This document shows positions 36,401-46,212 of a stretch of 64,000 nucleotides of DNA, piece by piece. The translations under genes and the position numbers were made by a program. Each line of letters opens with the position of its first letter. Position 1 is the stretch's first letter. Origin of the DNA: Dysidea avara (Eukaryota > Porifera > Demospongiae > Dictyoceratida > Dysideidae); contig NC_089273.1 in the NCBI RefSeq assembly GCF_963678975.1, positions 22,214,356 to 22,278,355 on the forward strand. Reading direction: 5' to 3'. The notes beneath the pieces were generated by a model. It had not been told where the DNA came from, did not search any database, and saw only the letters and a list, made by a program, of their open reading frames with translations.

Positions 36401-39400
36401 TCAACCTGTACAAGAAGGATATCAAGGAAACTGTACAAAGAGGTAAGAATTACATATTTGTTAAATCTCATAATTGAGTTCTACATTTGAAGTGCTATAT
36501 TGCTAACATGGATAGCTGTTTAAGACCCTCAATTTTTGTTACCCAATAGTCCATCCTTTTGTTTGTCTGAAATTAAAGTGATGGTTCAGTTAAATTCTTT
36601 CAGTGAAGGTAAAAGTTTTATTTAGAGTAAATGTTTGTTTGATTGGAGTTCGGATTGGTATTGATCGGTATCGGTTATTAAACTATTCCAATACCGATTA
36701 ATAACCAATTACACCGATCGTCATAATCATCTATACTATGCTAGCCAAACTTAGGGTATTGCAGGCTGGAAATCACATTGAACATTATTCTGGCGTAAAA
36801 GGTGGATAAACATATTTTTCAGAATGTGGAACAGTTTACCAGCATCAGTGGTTTCAGCAGAATCTTCCAATCAATTTAAGAACAATCTTTTTTAAATTAA
36901 TTAATTAGTTTGTACATCATGCTCATTGAGTTCTGTACGTTAGTTCGTAACTGCAACTTATTACATTGCATAAATACTTGGAATCACTAAAATCTACAGT
37001 AAGTTAAAATATATCCAAATGCATAAGGACTTTTAGTCATTTGTATAGTATTCTTGTCCACTACTCCACTACTAGTACTGGTTAACAAATACTGTACTAT
37101 AGCTGTATAGCAAAACAAAACTCTTCTTGAACAGTATTTCTACATAAAGCACAGTTGACTGTCACACTCCAAAGGTCTTATATTAACAAATAACACTCTT
37201 CTGAGATCACATTGTGACATTGTGTACAACCAGAGCTATCAGTTTATCATTGCCATGATTCTGTAACATTGTGTGAAATTATGTTCATAATTACAGTGTA
37301 CAGATTAAAAAATGTGTCTAGAGTATCAACTTCTAATAACACATTTGATTGTATTTCTATAGTACTGGAGAGTAGACAAGTCAGTGTTAGTGGTGGTAGG
37401 AGGGAACAAGCTACTACAGGTGGTATCAATTACACCACTCCCCTCACCTGTACTATTTGGACTGCTTGTAATGGATATAATAAGGTGTGTAGTGGTGTAC
37501 AGTATATATGTATTGTATTGGTTGATATGTATGTCTCACTATATATATAGTAGAGCTATCTATATTGTATATCATACATACTATACATTGTTGTGTACAG
37601 GAGATCAGCAGGACATTCACAGAGTAAGCTACTAGCCCCACAATACTAACTACTGACCTGCTCATTACAGTTGGTTTACACTAGTAGTGGACAACAATAA
37701 TTCTTCATCAGAATGTGATGAGTTTGTTAGTGATCAGATGGTAATAGATATCATAACACATCACATCACTGGTCAACATCAGGATGATTTAGTATTGTCT
37801 CGTAATGACTTTGAACAGGTATGCACTGTATGGATGTGTTTTGTATGGATACTTGACTTCTATAAGGTGTTATTGTATTGTTTACTGTTTTTACAGTTGT
37901 TGGCTACATCATCACATATTGATGTGTCATTATCACCTGCTGCTCAGCAGTTAATTCAGTCATTCTATCTTGCTAGTAGAAGAGCCCGTAGTGGTAGTGA
38001 CAGTGATATCCCAACCACTGCCTTTACCAGCTTGTAAGTTTGGTGTATATATCTGTAGCTATTGTTTGCATACCCTGTGTACAATGATTCTTTGCTACAT
38101 ATTTTATAGTATGCTATGCAAAGGAAGTTTCTGTAATCAGATGACTGCTTAGCTAACTACAGTGGGGCCTCCATTATCTGAACACCTCTGTGCTAATGAA
38201 CAAGTTTTTGGATAAGTCTCATTCATTTATCTATGTTCATCTACTCCAATCAAAAACTTTGTAGATGTACCATGTATTATAATTGTAATCTATTATGCTG
38301 GTCTCCTGGATGCATCAGATACTGTCTGTCTGTCCAGTAAATCAGAATGAAAAATAAAAATCAATATACAGTATATAGTTGTAAAAATACTGTAATAGAA
38401 GAGTTGTGCATCTTGTTCAAGGTCCAGATAATTGAAGACCTACTGTATTTTAAAGTGATCAACTTGAAAGTTTCCTTCAAGTCAAAAGTGAATCAAACTC
38501 CTTGATAGAGTAAGAGGCCATAATTATTAAGACACATTGGTAGTTCAGTTTCTCAACACCCGTGTACCTATTCCTTCACAAAAGTGTTGATACATATATG
38601 AATTCATATTTGTAATTGATTTGAATACGTCATTCTGTTCAGTTACTTCAAGGAACATTTGTTACGTCTAATACACAACACACAACTAGTTGTCAAATGC
38701 TTAGAAAGTTTGAGGATCCACTTAATTTGTTCTTAGTGTATTATGTATGTGATGATGCTGTTAGTATTTCTGATCAGATTTGTATTTTATTTCACTCTAA
38801 TTGTATAATTAGGCTGTATAAATGTAATGTGAAGAGTTTGTATGTGTCAGATAATTTAAATTGTAAATTCAAAGCCATTGATGGCTAAATTCTTTCTATG
38901 TACTTCTAACCATATTGCATCAATACACTAATACCTTAACCTACACAGAACTACAGTATGTATTAATTGGAATAGTTGCTACAAACTAAGAAGCTTGGCT
39001 ATGTTGCTTCTGACACAATACAGACTATCTCAAAGATGTTTTACCAGAGAAGGATGTATCAACCCTTCTTTACCTGAAATTGAAAATAACTGTTCTATGT
39101 ATTTTGAATACAGCTGTATGTTCTATTAGAGTATTTCAGTATATAAAATCAGTTGTCACTTATCTAAACACTTTTACCATTGCTGAGACACATTGGGGTT
39201 CGGATAACTGAGGGTCTACTGTACCTCGATTTTTTCACCAAAATTATTGTTCAGAACAATACTACAAGGGTTGCTATTGTGTGAGAAATAGGGCAGGGAG
39301 ATAATTTAGGTAAAAGATAATCTAGATACCTAAATCACCTATTGTAAATTAGATAATGATTTTCATTATCGAGATAATCCGGAATCTAGTGCATATCAAC

Positions 39401-42400
39401 CACAGTCAGATGAAAAACCTTTGGAAAGGTATTGAACTAAATGAGGAACAGGTAAAATTTCTGACTTGACAAGGACTTTATGTCAACAAATATGTAAAGC
39501 TGTGCTTACAATATTACATTATTATCGAGATAATATCGATTATCAAGATAAAATGGTTGTCACTTATCGAGATACAGGTTTTACTATTATCGCATAATCC
39601 TAGTGAGAAACTATTACTTAACTATGGTAATAGGTCTAAAATTTGTCCTGTTTTATAATAGATTCCAGATTCTAGAAACCTGAAGTTTTAATTTCTCAAT
39701 CTTCCAAATGGTGTGTAAACCCAAAGGGTTCCCACCTCCCCAGTATACCCCTGACTATTCTATATACATAGTTTACTCCATTTTATGGCTGGTTTCTTCA
39801 CACTTAATTATTTTAGTGCTGTGCATATCAGCATTGAAACCATGGTCGGGTCATCCAGGTCAACCTGGTCACATTTTCTCCGGGTCATCCGGGTCCGACC
39901 CGGTTTACAAATTATCCGGGTCTGACCAGGATTGGATCACGTGAGAAACGAAATTGTTCGTTTGACAACGTGGAAACTTATAAATGCTATCGTGTAGCTC
40001 TTTCATGAGCCACGCCCACTTATTGTGTTACAAACATATACTCAGCCACGCCCATTTAGTAGTAAGTGCAGTCAGTAGCACGAAACTGTGTCCGTTGGCT
40101 GTCTGCAAGCTTATGTGGAGCCATGCCCACTAATTGATTATTGTAAGAGTTGTATATAGTCAAGTCTTGCAGCAGGATAAGTATTTTTGTGAGCCACACC
40201 CACTTCAATATATCGGGAAATTGTAATACTGGATATGCACGAAGCCACACCCAATTGCTGTCTGTAAACTCGCAGTAGCTACGTGGAACCAAAACCCACT
40301 GACTGATTTTAAATTATAAACTTACCAACTTAGTTATCACATAACTACTCGTTTACTCAACATGAATCGAACGCTCAAAACGTAGTCTTGCTCGCTTGAG
40401 ACTACCCGAAACATAGCTCTTATCGCATGCCTCAGCTTTAATTAATCTGGGTCAAATCCAGGTCTGACCCGGATTGCTATTCGGGTCAGTGGGTCGTCCA
40501 GGTCAGCAGTAGTGACCCGGTTTCAATGTTGGTGCATATACTCGTGTCCACCCTGCCTCATCTGGTATATAACAGTCAGAGATCATCTATCTCACTACAG
40601 TATAACAATGTCTTCTTTGAAATATAATTGCTTTCAACTTGAAGAATAATTCAGCTTACATAATCAACTACACTGTAAGAAATGCTTTACAAAATTATGT
40701 AACATTTGCCTACTAGGATGTGGCTATCTTACAAATGGGACTCCTAGCTGTGAGTGCCCATTTTAGCACCAACATATCTTGCTATAAAATACGCAATTAA
40801 ATTTTATTTTCTTCCATGATTTGTAATATAAATCACTCTGCTGCCATATAGTGATTACAGCTGTTTATGAGTTAATTAATTTATTATTGCTTTTGTATGC
40901 GTGATTATCTGTATTTCAATTGTTTCATTACCAGGTGTTTGCTAGCCATAGCTCATGCTAGACTGAGCCTACGCAGTGAGGTATGTTTAATTGTTGACAA
41001 TGTAGATTGGAATAATTGTTAATTCAGTATCAACACTAGTTGCTACTATATAATTTCACAGTTAACAACTCCTGTGTTTTTATTTAGCCTGTTGATTAGT
41101 ACGTAAAGCAGCAGTAGAAAATGTATACAGTGCAACCTGTTATATAATCAGGAAATTGAGAATAAGCACACCTGCATAATCTAAACACTTCGTGATGGTC
41201 CCAAAATATTGTTTAGCATGTAAATTGACCTAAAAATCAGGACACCTTGTTAATTGGGATACTTCTGGTTCCTTAAGGTGTCCTTAGTATGCAGGTTCAC
41301 TGTATGTAGGTTACTTGCTGAATACTATTGTATCCAAAAAATTTGGCCATTGCCATATATATGCAAATCATTTCTTATGGATAGCATGTGACTAAGTTTT
41401 GTGTTTATGTTGCATACCAACACAGAGGTTCAAGTTAACTACCTTGTTGTCTGTCATATGTGTCACCACTGAGTGAAAATCTATATTTACTTGAGCTTTT
41501 TGAAACTCTGTAGAAATGGCTACTAAGAAGATATATCATAGACACACTGGCATAACTTACGTTTGCTTTATGGTACAGAAATAAAACAAAATTACATATA
41601 TTCCCATGAAGAAACAGATAAAAGATAGGTTTTGATTAAAATGTACATAAATTATTTTAAATGTGTAATGTTCACTAACTGTATTTCAATATGGTCTCTT
41701 TCAAAATTATGCAGACTACAGTAGTTGAGTGTTTGCTCGGTCACATATAGTATGATACTTGCTGAATTTTGTCTATAATTAAATGTGTATGTACATGTAT
41801 ACAGGCTGTTGAGGAAGATGCAGTATTAGCAATATCACTCTATGAGGAGTCCCTCACTAGTAGAAGTGGTATGTATATCATGTGGTACTGGTTACTGATA
41901 AGTGTACATCACTGACTTCAGGTTATTCTGTACTGAACATTGTTCCCATTCCTCACTTCAGAGATAGTAACACTGGAGCTTACATTGGACAACAGGTTTG
42001 TTGTGTACATTCAACATGACATGAGGGTGTGTATACATTGTGTGAGTGTGAGTAGTGTTTAGCACAATACGTGCGTCATACCCATATGTGTACTGTATGT
42101 AAACGTGTTCATCTTTGTAATGTGTAATGTAACTATATTCATCTCTCAGTCTTTTGTAATCTACTGATCTACTGGCCTGATCCCATATACGTACGTAGTT
42201 ACCAGCATAATATCAGAATTGAACACCAAGTTTTGAATAAATACTAGGTCTCAAATGAACACCTACATTGTATGTAGTGTAGTCATATTTTTCTGTAAAT
42301 TCTTGAAGGATGAAGTAAAGACTGTTACATAGGTTTCCTTTTATGCTTAAATCTGTGAAATATACTGAGGTATGAAGTTGATTCTAAGAAATATACACAC

Positions 42401-42948
42401 AAATGCTGAACACACAAATATGGTAGCCAGTCTCATATAGTTGCTGGAGTCTATATTGCCTCAAATACACTTTTTATCGATTTCAGTCTACAAACACAAA
42501 TATGGTAGCCAGTCTCATATAGTTGCTGGTGTCTATATTGCCTCAAATACACTTTTTATCGATTTCAGTCTACAAACCTTTACTAATTCATGCTCCATGG
42601 CTTGCCTGACCTCACATCTTGTGCTCGCTGAAATACCCTCGGTGTTTACAGTGGGAACTCTCTGTACTAACTCACAGCTTCTACGCCATTGTCTAAAACA
42701 CTTAGACACTCGTAATAAGTGTCTTCAAGGATTTAAAAACCTGAGGTGACATCAATAATTACCGAGGCACAAGACACCTATTATGAGTGTCTAACTATTA
42801 CATACTATACCTTTAAAAATATTTGTCTTTTGAATTATTTAAGTATTTCTATCCACAGTATGATGATAACATGACTCAACTACATCAACAAATCATTAAA
42901 TTCAGTAAACTCCATCAATATGCTGGAGTATATATGAATGAGGAATAA
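21125..42948 (+). CDS. MCMDC2: MCMDC2, meiotic MCM-domain protein; 19 exons, 672 residues
   Basis: Exons: 21125-21287, 24150-24312, 27530-27634, 27743-27909, 27960-28055, 31143-31246, 31298-31376, 31428-31481, 33700-33841, 34737-34888, 36353-36442, 37363-37484, 37601-37623, 37671-37818, 37897-38033, 40935-40980, 41805-41868, 41922-41995, 42859-42948. All introns are GT-AG, phases agree, and the summed length (2019 bases) is divisible by three. The product follows animal MCMDC2 throughout: the N-terminal MSELKVTLFRWL, an OB/zinc region (CPQEDC...CAVC), GTYHQLKLAMLLSLV, LLLIGEDDVIISRLLHYG where true MCMs have Walker A, YLASRRARSGSD in the arginine-finger region, and HARLSLRSE near the C-terminal lid. 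Human MCMDC2 is of similar length. The Gly-Lys-Ser/Thr of Walker A is absent, as in the family. Known role: meiotic double-strand-break repair and synapsis, in the nucleus. The upstream in-frame ATG (21038) was not used because the promoter-like motifs lie between it and 21125. Confidence 0.93.
24362..24610. repeat. Long GT/TG microsatellite in MCMDC2 intron 2
   Basis: About 250 bases of GT repeats broken by TAGTGTT- and TTTG-type variants and ending in CGCG-containing units. It starts about 50 bases after the exon 2 donor. Open frames across it are repeat artefacts (Val/Cys on one strand, His/Thr on the other). Confidence 0.95.
25045..26191. mobile_element. hAT-family element with perfect 8-bp target duplication
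   Basis: Termini TAGTGTTGTTTTAGT and the inverted ACTAAAACAACACTA are flanked by identical 8-mers GTATGTAC (25037-25044 and 26192-26199). Subterminal zones consist of many TTAGTTCTAGTT words in opposite orientations at the two ends. On the minus strand the interior (about 25680-25800) encodes GRPKSSGVWNHFRHD followed by KIKDKSVC, which resembles a BED zinc finger, the usual N-terminal domain of hAT transposases. No transposase core is present, so it is a deleted, non-autonomous copy inside MCMDC2 intron 2. Confidence 0.88.
26840..27260 (-). pseudogene. LINE reverse-transcriptase tail remnant
   Basis: On the minus strand, scattered frames resemble the C-terminal part of animal LINE polyproteins: a DIEYCVEM-like block, KKVQRC-type residues, then LEGLDLYSLCCRCPQRGDM followed by TETYKIL, matching the family's LxxLxxRRxRGDMIETYKIL. 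Stops and frameshifts interrupt it. It lies in MCMDC2 intron 2. Confidence 0.6.
28201..29245. repeat. Cluster of nested palindromes
   Basis: A GC-richer stretch in MCMDC2 intron 5. It opens with an inverted repeat at 28201-28320 (GAGTGCTCTGCCTG...CAGGCAGAGCACGAG), contains inverted copies of CCACTCACCTAATAGGTGG (about 28322-28341 and 29015-29034), and ends with 29078-29245, where GTGCATTATAA and TTATAATGCAC and GCACTG/CAGTGC words form overlapping palindromes. It may be one large foldback element or several nested ones. Confidence 0.65.
29591..30050. mobile_element. Terminal-inverted-repeat element in MCMDC2 intron 5
   Basis: Left end CATAGATAATATAAGTAGGG..., right end (inverted) CATAGATAATATAGTACAAG..., with the arms continuing through GTAACGTCAT/GTGATGTCAC and GGGCAATCCTCATTACAGG/GGGCAATCCCCGTTACAGG. 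The arms are about 70 bases and the interior is non-coding. Confidence 0.75.
31717..31935. mobile_element. pogo/Tigger-like MITE
   Basis: Termini begin CAGTGGAACCTCGATTATCC and, inverted, GAGTGGAACTTCGATTATCC, with TA on both sides, the classic pogo/Tigger end. The 219-base non-coding body contains two copies of the ATTAGAGTA motif. It is in the intron after exon 8. Confidence 0.88.
33877..34095. mobile_element. pogo/Tigger-like MITE
   Basis: Starts CAGTGGTTCATTCATTATCC and ends in the inverted CAATGGTCCCTCAATTATC, flanked by TA. Length is 219 bases, equal to the 31717 copy. It contains CTCTAATAGAACAGTCA. It starts 36 bases after the exon 9 donor. Confidence 0.82.
36815..36895 (+). pseudogene. 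LINE C-terminal remnant in MCMDC2 intron 11
   Basis: The frame FFRMWNSLPASVVSAESSNQ followed by FKNNLF and a stop matches the end of many animal LINE polyproteins (consensus-like FxxxWNxLPxxVVxAxSxxxFKxxL). Nothing upstream remains in frame. It is a 5'-truncated insertion. Confidence 0.7.
38160..38445. mobile_element. pogo/Tigger-like MITE
   Basis: CAGTGGGGCCTCCATTATCT at the left and the inverted CAGTAGGTCTTCAATTATCT at the right, each next to TA. The body carries a diverged CTGTAATAGAAGAG motif. A related right end alone is at about 39200-39221, preceded by TTCTATTAGAGTATTT. Confidence 0.8.
39829..40531. mobile_element. Non-autonomous hAT-like element, perfect 8-bp duplication
   Basis: The flanks are identical, GTGCATAT at 39821-39828 and 40532-40539. 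Termini are CAGCATTGAAACC and the inverted CCAACATTGAAACC. Subterminal regions are full of GGGTC/GACCC words and the centre has several GAGCCACGCCCACT-like units, the same plan as the element at 7205-7835. No coding remnant. It lies in MCMDC2 intron 15. Confidence 0.85.
41128..41302. mobile_element. Short TA-flanked MITE
   Basis: CAGTGCAACCTG at the left and, inverted, CAGTGAACCTGC at the right, flanked by TA. The 175-base body contains AATCAGG and AATTGGGATAC words and differs from the pogo-like copies. Confidence 0.7.
42413..42577. repeat. Recent 82-bp tandem duplication
   Basis: Two adjacent 82-base units beginning around ATGGTAGCCAGTCTCATATA differ by one base (GCTGGAGT versus GCTGGTGT). 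It lies in the last MCMDC2 intron, about 280 bases before the terminal exon. Confidence 0.9.
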
Positions 42949-43119
42949 TAATATTATAGTATTGTACTGTACAATGTATGTGTGAGTTGTGTATGTGTAT
43001 CTAGCAAATAGATTTTACTGTAAGGTGAATGTGAAATAATCAGCCATAACGACATTATCAGCACTAGTATTTATTTCATTATTATCATACAGTACACTAT
43101 TACAGTACATAATGGGTTT

Positions 43120-43500
43120 GGGATTTTCTGATCAAATTTCACCCAAAAACCAGCTTCACAATACCTAAGGTGGACACAGCTTTATTGGCTAGGTATAACC
43201 AAGCCCAAAAGTGCCTTCAGTACACTTCCAATAGATTGTTATGAAATTTAAAAAAAAATATTGCCTGACTGCCTGCCTGATTCCTTCAGACAAGCATAAC
43301 TAGATAGCGGATAAGACTACGAGCTGGATGTTTTACTGTTCAATGTTACTTTGTCCTGAGATGTGCCTTTTGCATACTGCACAGTTGTACAATGCACACA
43401 TTATGGACTTACCTTTGTCCTGCTTTGTGTCTTTTCTTTTTGCTAACAGCCCAAGATGTTGATTGGCGGTAGCACAGTGCATGGCTTCTTCACTGTTACT
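43120..43500. repeat. Dispersed repeat pair member A
   Basis: Shares ordered blocks with 51830-52230: CACCCAAAAACCAGC, TAACCAAGCCCAA, CCTTCAGACAAGC, TGTGCCTTTTGCATAC and TTTGTGTC...GCTAACAG. Another fragment is near 19080. Confidence 0.75.
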
Positions 43501-44601
43501 ATATAGCATTGTTTGTTATGTAAAATTTCAGTTGCATAATGTTTGCACAGCTCTTGTGCAACTATATATTTGTGAGAACTTGCCCAGGCTTTCCTCAATT
43601 ATCCACCAAGATTCTTAAATGTGACTATCTGAGATGGAGTTTAGAAGTAGCATAACATCATCTTGTTGTGTATGTATGTATAAAGTATTATAAATACTAA
43701 CAGAGCACTCTAGGGTGTCTGAGTATCTTGACTGCTAGCTTGTTATACATGTTTGGTTTTTGTATTAGGTTGCAATTTCTCTTTTTATACCGCTAAAGGT
43801 ATTCTACTCACAAATAATTACAATCGTGCATTCCTTTCAGCATTTTGCCAGTAAATTGCTTTTTTTGACACATGTGTAGTTGTCATATTATACTCCATGG
43901 CCATTATCTTTGAATTCTTTGAAATCACCATGCATCAGATTAAATTATGATGGTTATCACTAATTGATGGTAGCTATGGTCCTGTTCTGATTGAAAACAA
44001 TTCAATTCATGCATGACAAGTTCTATAATCAAACAGTACAGTAGTACTGTTTAAGTAGGAATTTCCCCAAAGTGATGAGCGCCACTAAAACTCCACCTTT
44101 AATAATCATCCCAGAGACATCTTACGTGATGAAAATCACTTTTATGGAATAATATTTATCCATCTGGCATGAAATACAGCATTAAATCAAAACAAAAAAG
44201 GCAGCCAAATAATTATTGCATTTAAACATCACCAAAGCTGAAATGTTGGTCTTCCTGCCTGACCACAGTTGCAAGGCTACAAGCATTTGGCCACCATTTT
44301 ACACCACAATAACAAACTAGTGAGGTGTGCCTGTGAAAACAGAGTACAGGCACACAAAAATTTACCTACTTTCACCACTCATATCTTTTTTAATCCATTT
44401 AGCTATGACCATACAATTTTCAGCCCTACTTCAACATTTAATTGGCCTTGTAACACAAATTACAGAATGCAGCTATCTTAATCCAACACTGAGATATGAC
44501 CTGTTGTGTGATGGGATGTAGTTTGTGCCCACATGCCCTGTTTTTGCAGGCCTGGTCACATATTTAGATGCTGGCACCCCAAAATTATTTCAGAAAGTGC
44601 T

Positions 44602-45098
44602 TACTGTATAGCGGAAATTTTGGTGAATTGATCATTGACAGAAATTGGCGAATAATATTTTGGCAAATGCATCACATTACTTTGCCCATGCAACAGCGTT
44701 GGCGAAGAAGTTCTGCAATGTCTATGGATGAAGTACTACAGTTCAAGGCCTCTCATTCGAATCAATGCACTCTTCTTATGTAAATAGCTAGCTAGCTATA
44801 ACAAAAACAGCATGCACTACTGATCCTGACAGTCTAATCAAGACTGGAACGTACATGGCGAGGCATGTGCATGGGAAGCTGAATTGCCCATCTGCCTGAG
44901 CTATTACCTACTCTAAAACCATACTGTATTCAATGAGATACTTGCAGAAAACTAACCACTCAACAATATTCACTCACTGATGAAGGGCAGCATCTACTAC
45001 ACTTTCAGTCAGGTCACTTTCAGTGTTTAGAAAAAATGGTGAGTAAAATTTTGGTGATTCTATGCACACTCGCCAAATTTTTTCTCCGCTATACAGTA
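44602..45098. mobile_element. Terminal-inverted-repeat element, TACTGTATAGCGGAAA ends
   Basis: Starts TACTGTATAGCGGAAATTTT and ends with the inverse (...TCTCCGCTATACAGTA), with a second inner pair (GGTGAATT / CGCCAAATTTT). The interior is non-coding. Confidence 0.75.
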
Positions 45099-45696
45099 TG
45101 CTACTGTAAGAGGTACTGGAGACACCTGGTAGACATCTGTCAGTAACTGTTTGACTGATTCAAGATCACACATTAATTAACTACCATGATTTGCTTTATT
45201 TTCATGCAAAAACTTTCCATCATAAAAAAAATTCATGTAAAAATATTAATTTATGATTAATGTGAATGACTGCTCTATTAGTGTAGTTTGATGTTATGTA
45301 AAAAATTTCTTGCAAGAAATTTTTGTACAAATTTAGTATACAAAAATTATTTTACAATGAAAAAACAAAACAAATTGCAGTATCTAGATAATGACTAGAT
45401 TGACTAATAATGATTGAGTAATAATAATAAAGATAGAGACCACACCTCTTAACGATCTATTTACTAGAACACAATGACCTCACCCCCTTACTAGTTTAGC
45501 TATATGATAGCACAGTAAATCACATCTGTTGGTAGACAAGAGGCTGATTTGAAATACTTTACTAATATGACAGTCACTCTAATAAAAACAGCCATGTGCA
45601 ATATTCTAATAAAACAGTCACATGTGTATAGCTGTACACGGTTAAAACTGAAGTGCTATATACATTGATGTGCTATGGTAGTGTTGTGATATAATA

Positions 45697-46110
45697 ATCT
45701 AATCCAAAACAGCCAGCTGTAAAAAAAGTGTGCGGCCCTCAAAAAGGCTATGGTGAAAAAAGATGTGAAATCCAAGGTGGCGCCAAGAAATGGCTGTGAT
45801 GGTAGGTTAATGATAAAAATTTTAATAACAACAATTCAGGTGAATTTTTGTGCCGCTTGGTCTTGGCAAAAATTCATCTAAATTGCCATTATTAAAATTT
45901 TTACCATTAACCTACCATCACAGCCATTTCTTTGCCACCACCTTGGATTTCACATCTTTTTTCCCCATAGCCTTTTTGAGGGCCGCACACTTTTTTTACA
46001 GCTGGCTGTTTTGGATTAGATTTCACTTTTTGTATTTGTATACCCCATAGCCAGCCTATCCGGCCATAGGCTGGCTTTGGGACTTTTTTAACCTGTCTTT
46101 TTTTGTTTTC
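45697..46110. mobile_element. Twin foldback element, copy 2
   Basis: Second copy of the 14927 element: CTAATCCAAAACAGCCAGCT at the left, the inverse AGCTGGCTGTTTTGGATTAG on the right, with GTGCGGCCCTCAAAAAGG and CCTTTTTGAGGGCCGCAC arms. As in copy 1, the right side continues with TTTTTGTATTTGTATACC and a CAGGATGAAGAAAAG block. Confidence 0.87.
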
Positions 46111-46212
46111 CACAGGATGAAGAAAAGATGAAGCAGATGAATACTTTAAATATTTCTGATTTTATCAATAAATGTACAAACTATGTATATAATACATATT
46201 ACAGAATTCTAC

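Larger units (their letters stand above)
42949..46212. other. Intergenic repeats downstream of MCMDC2
   Basis: Holds one copy of a dispersed repeat (43120-43500, partner at 51830-52230), a short repeat partner (44031-44180, with 56025-56170), a terminal-repeat element (44602-45098), a motif-bearing repeat (45267-45400) and the second twin foldback (45697-46110). No exon recognised. Confidence 0.6.

Noticed and set aside
44269-44783. Several 64-71 codon frames upstream of and within the 44602 element.
   Set aside because: They overlap in different frames, extend into a terminal-repeat element and have no recognisable domain.
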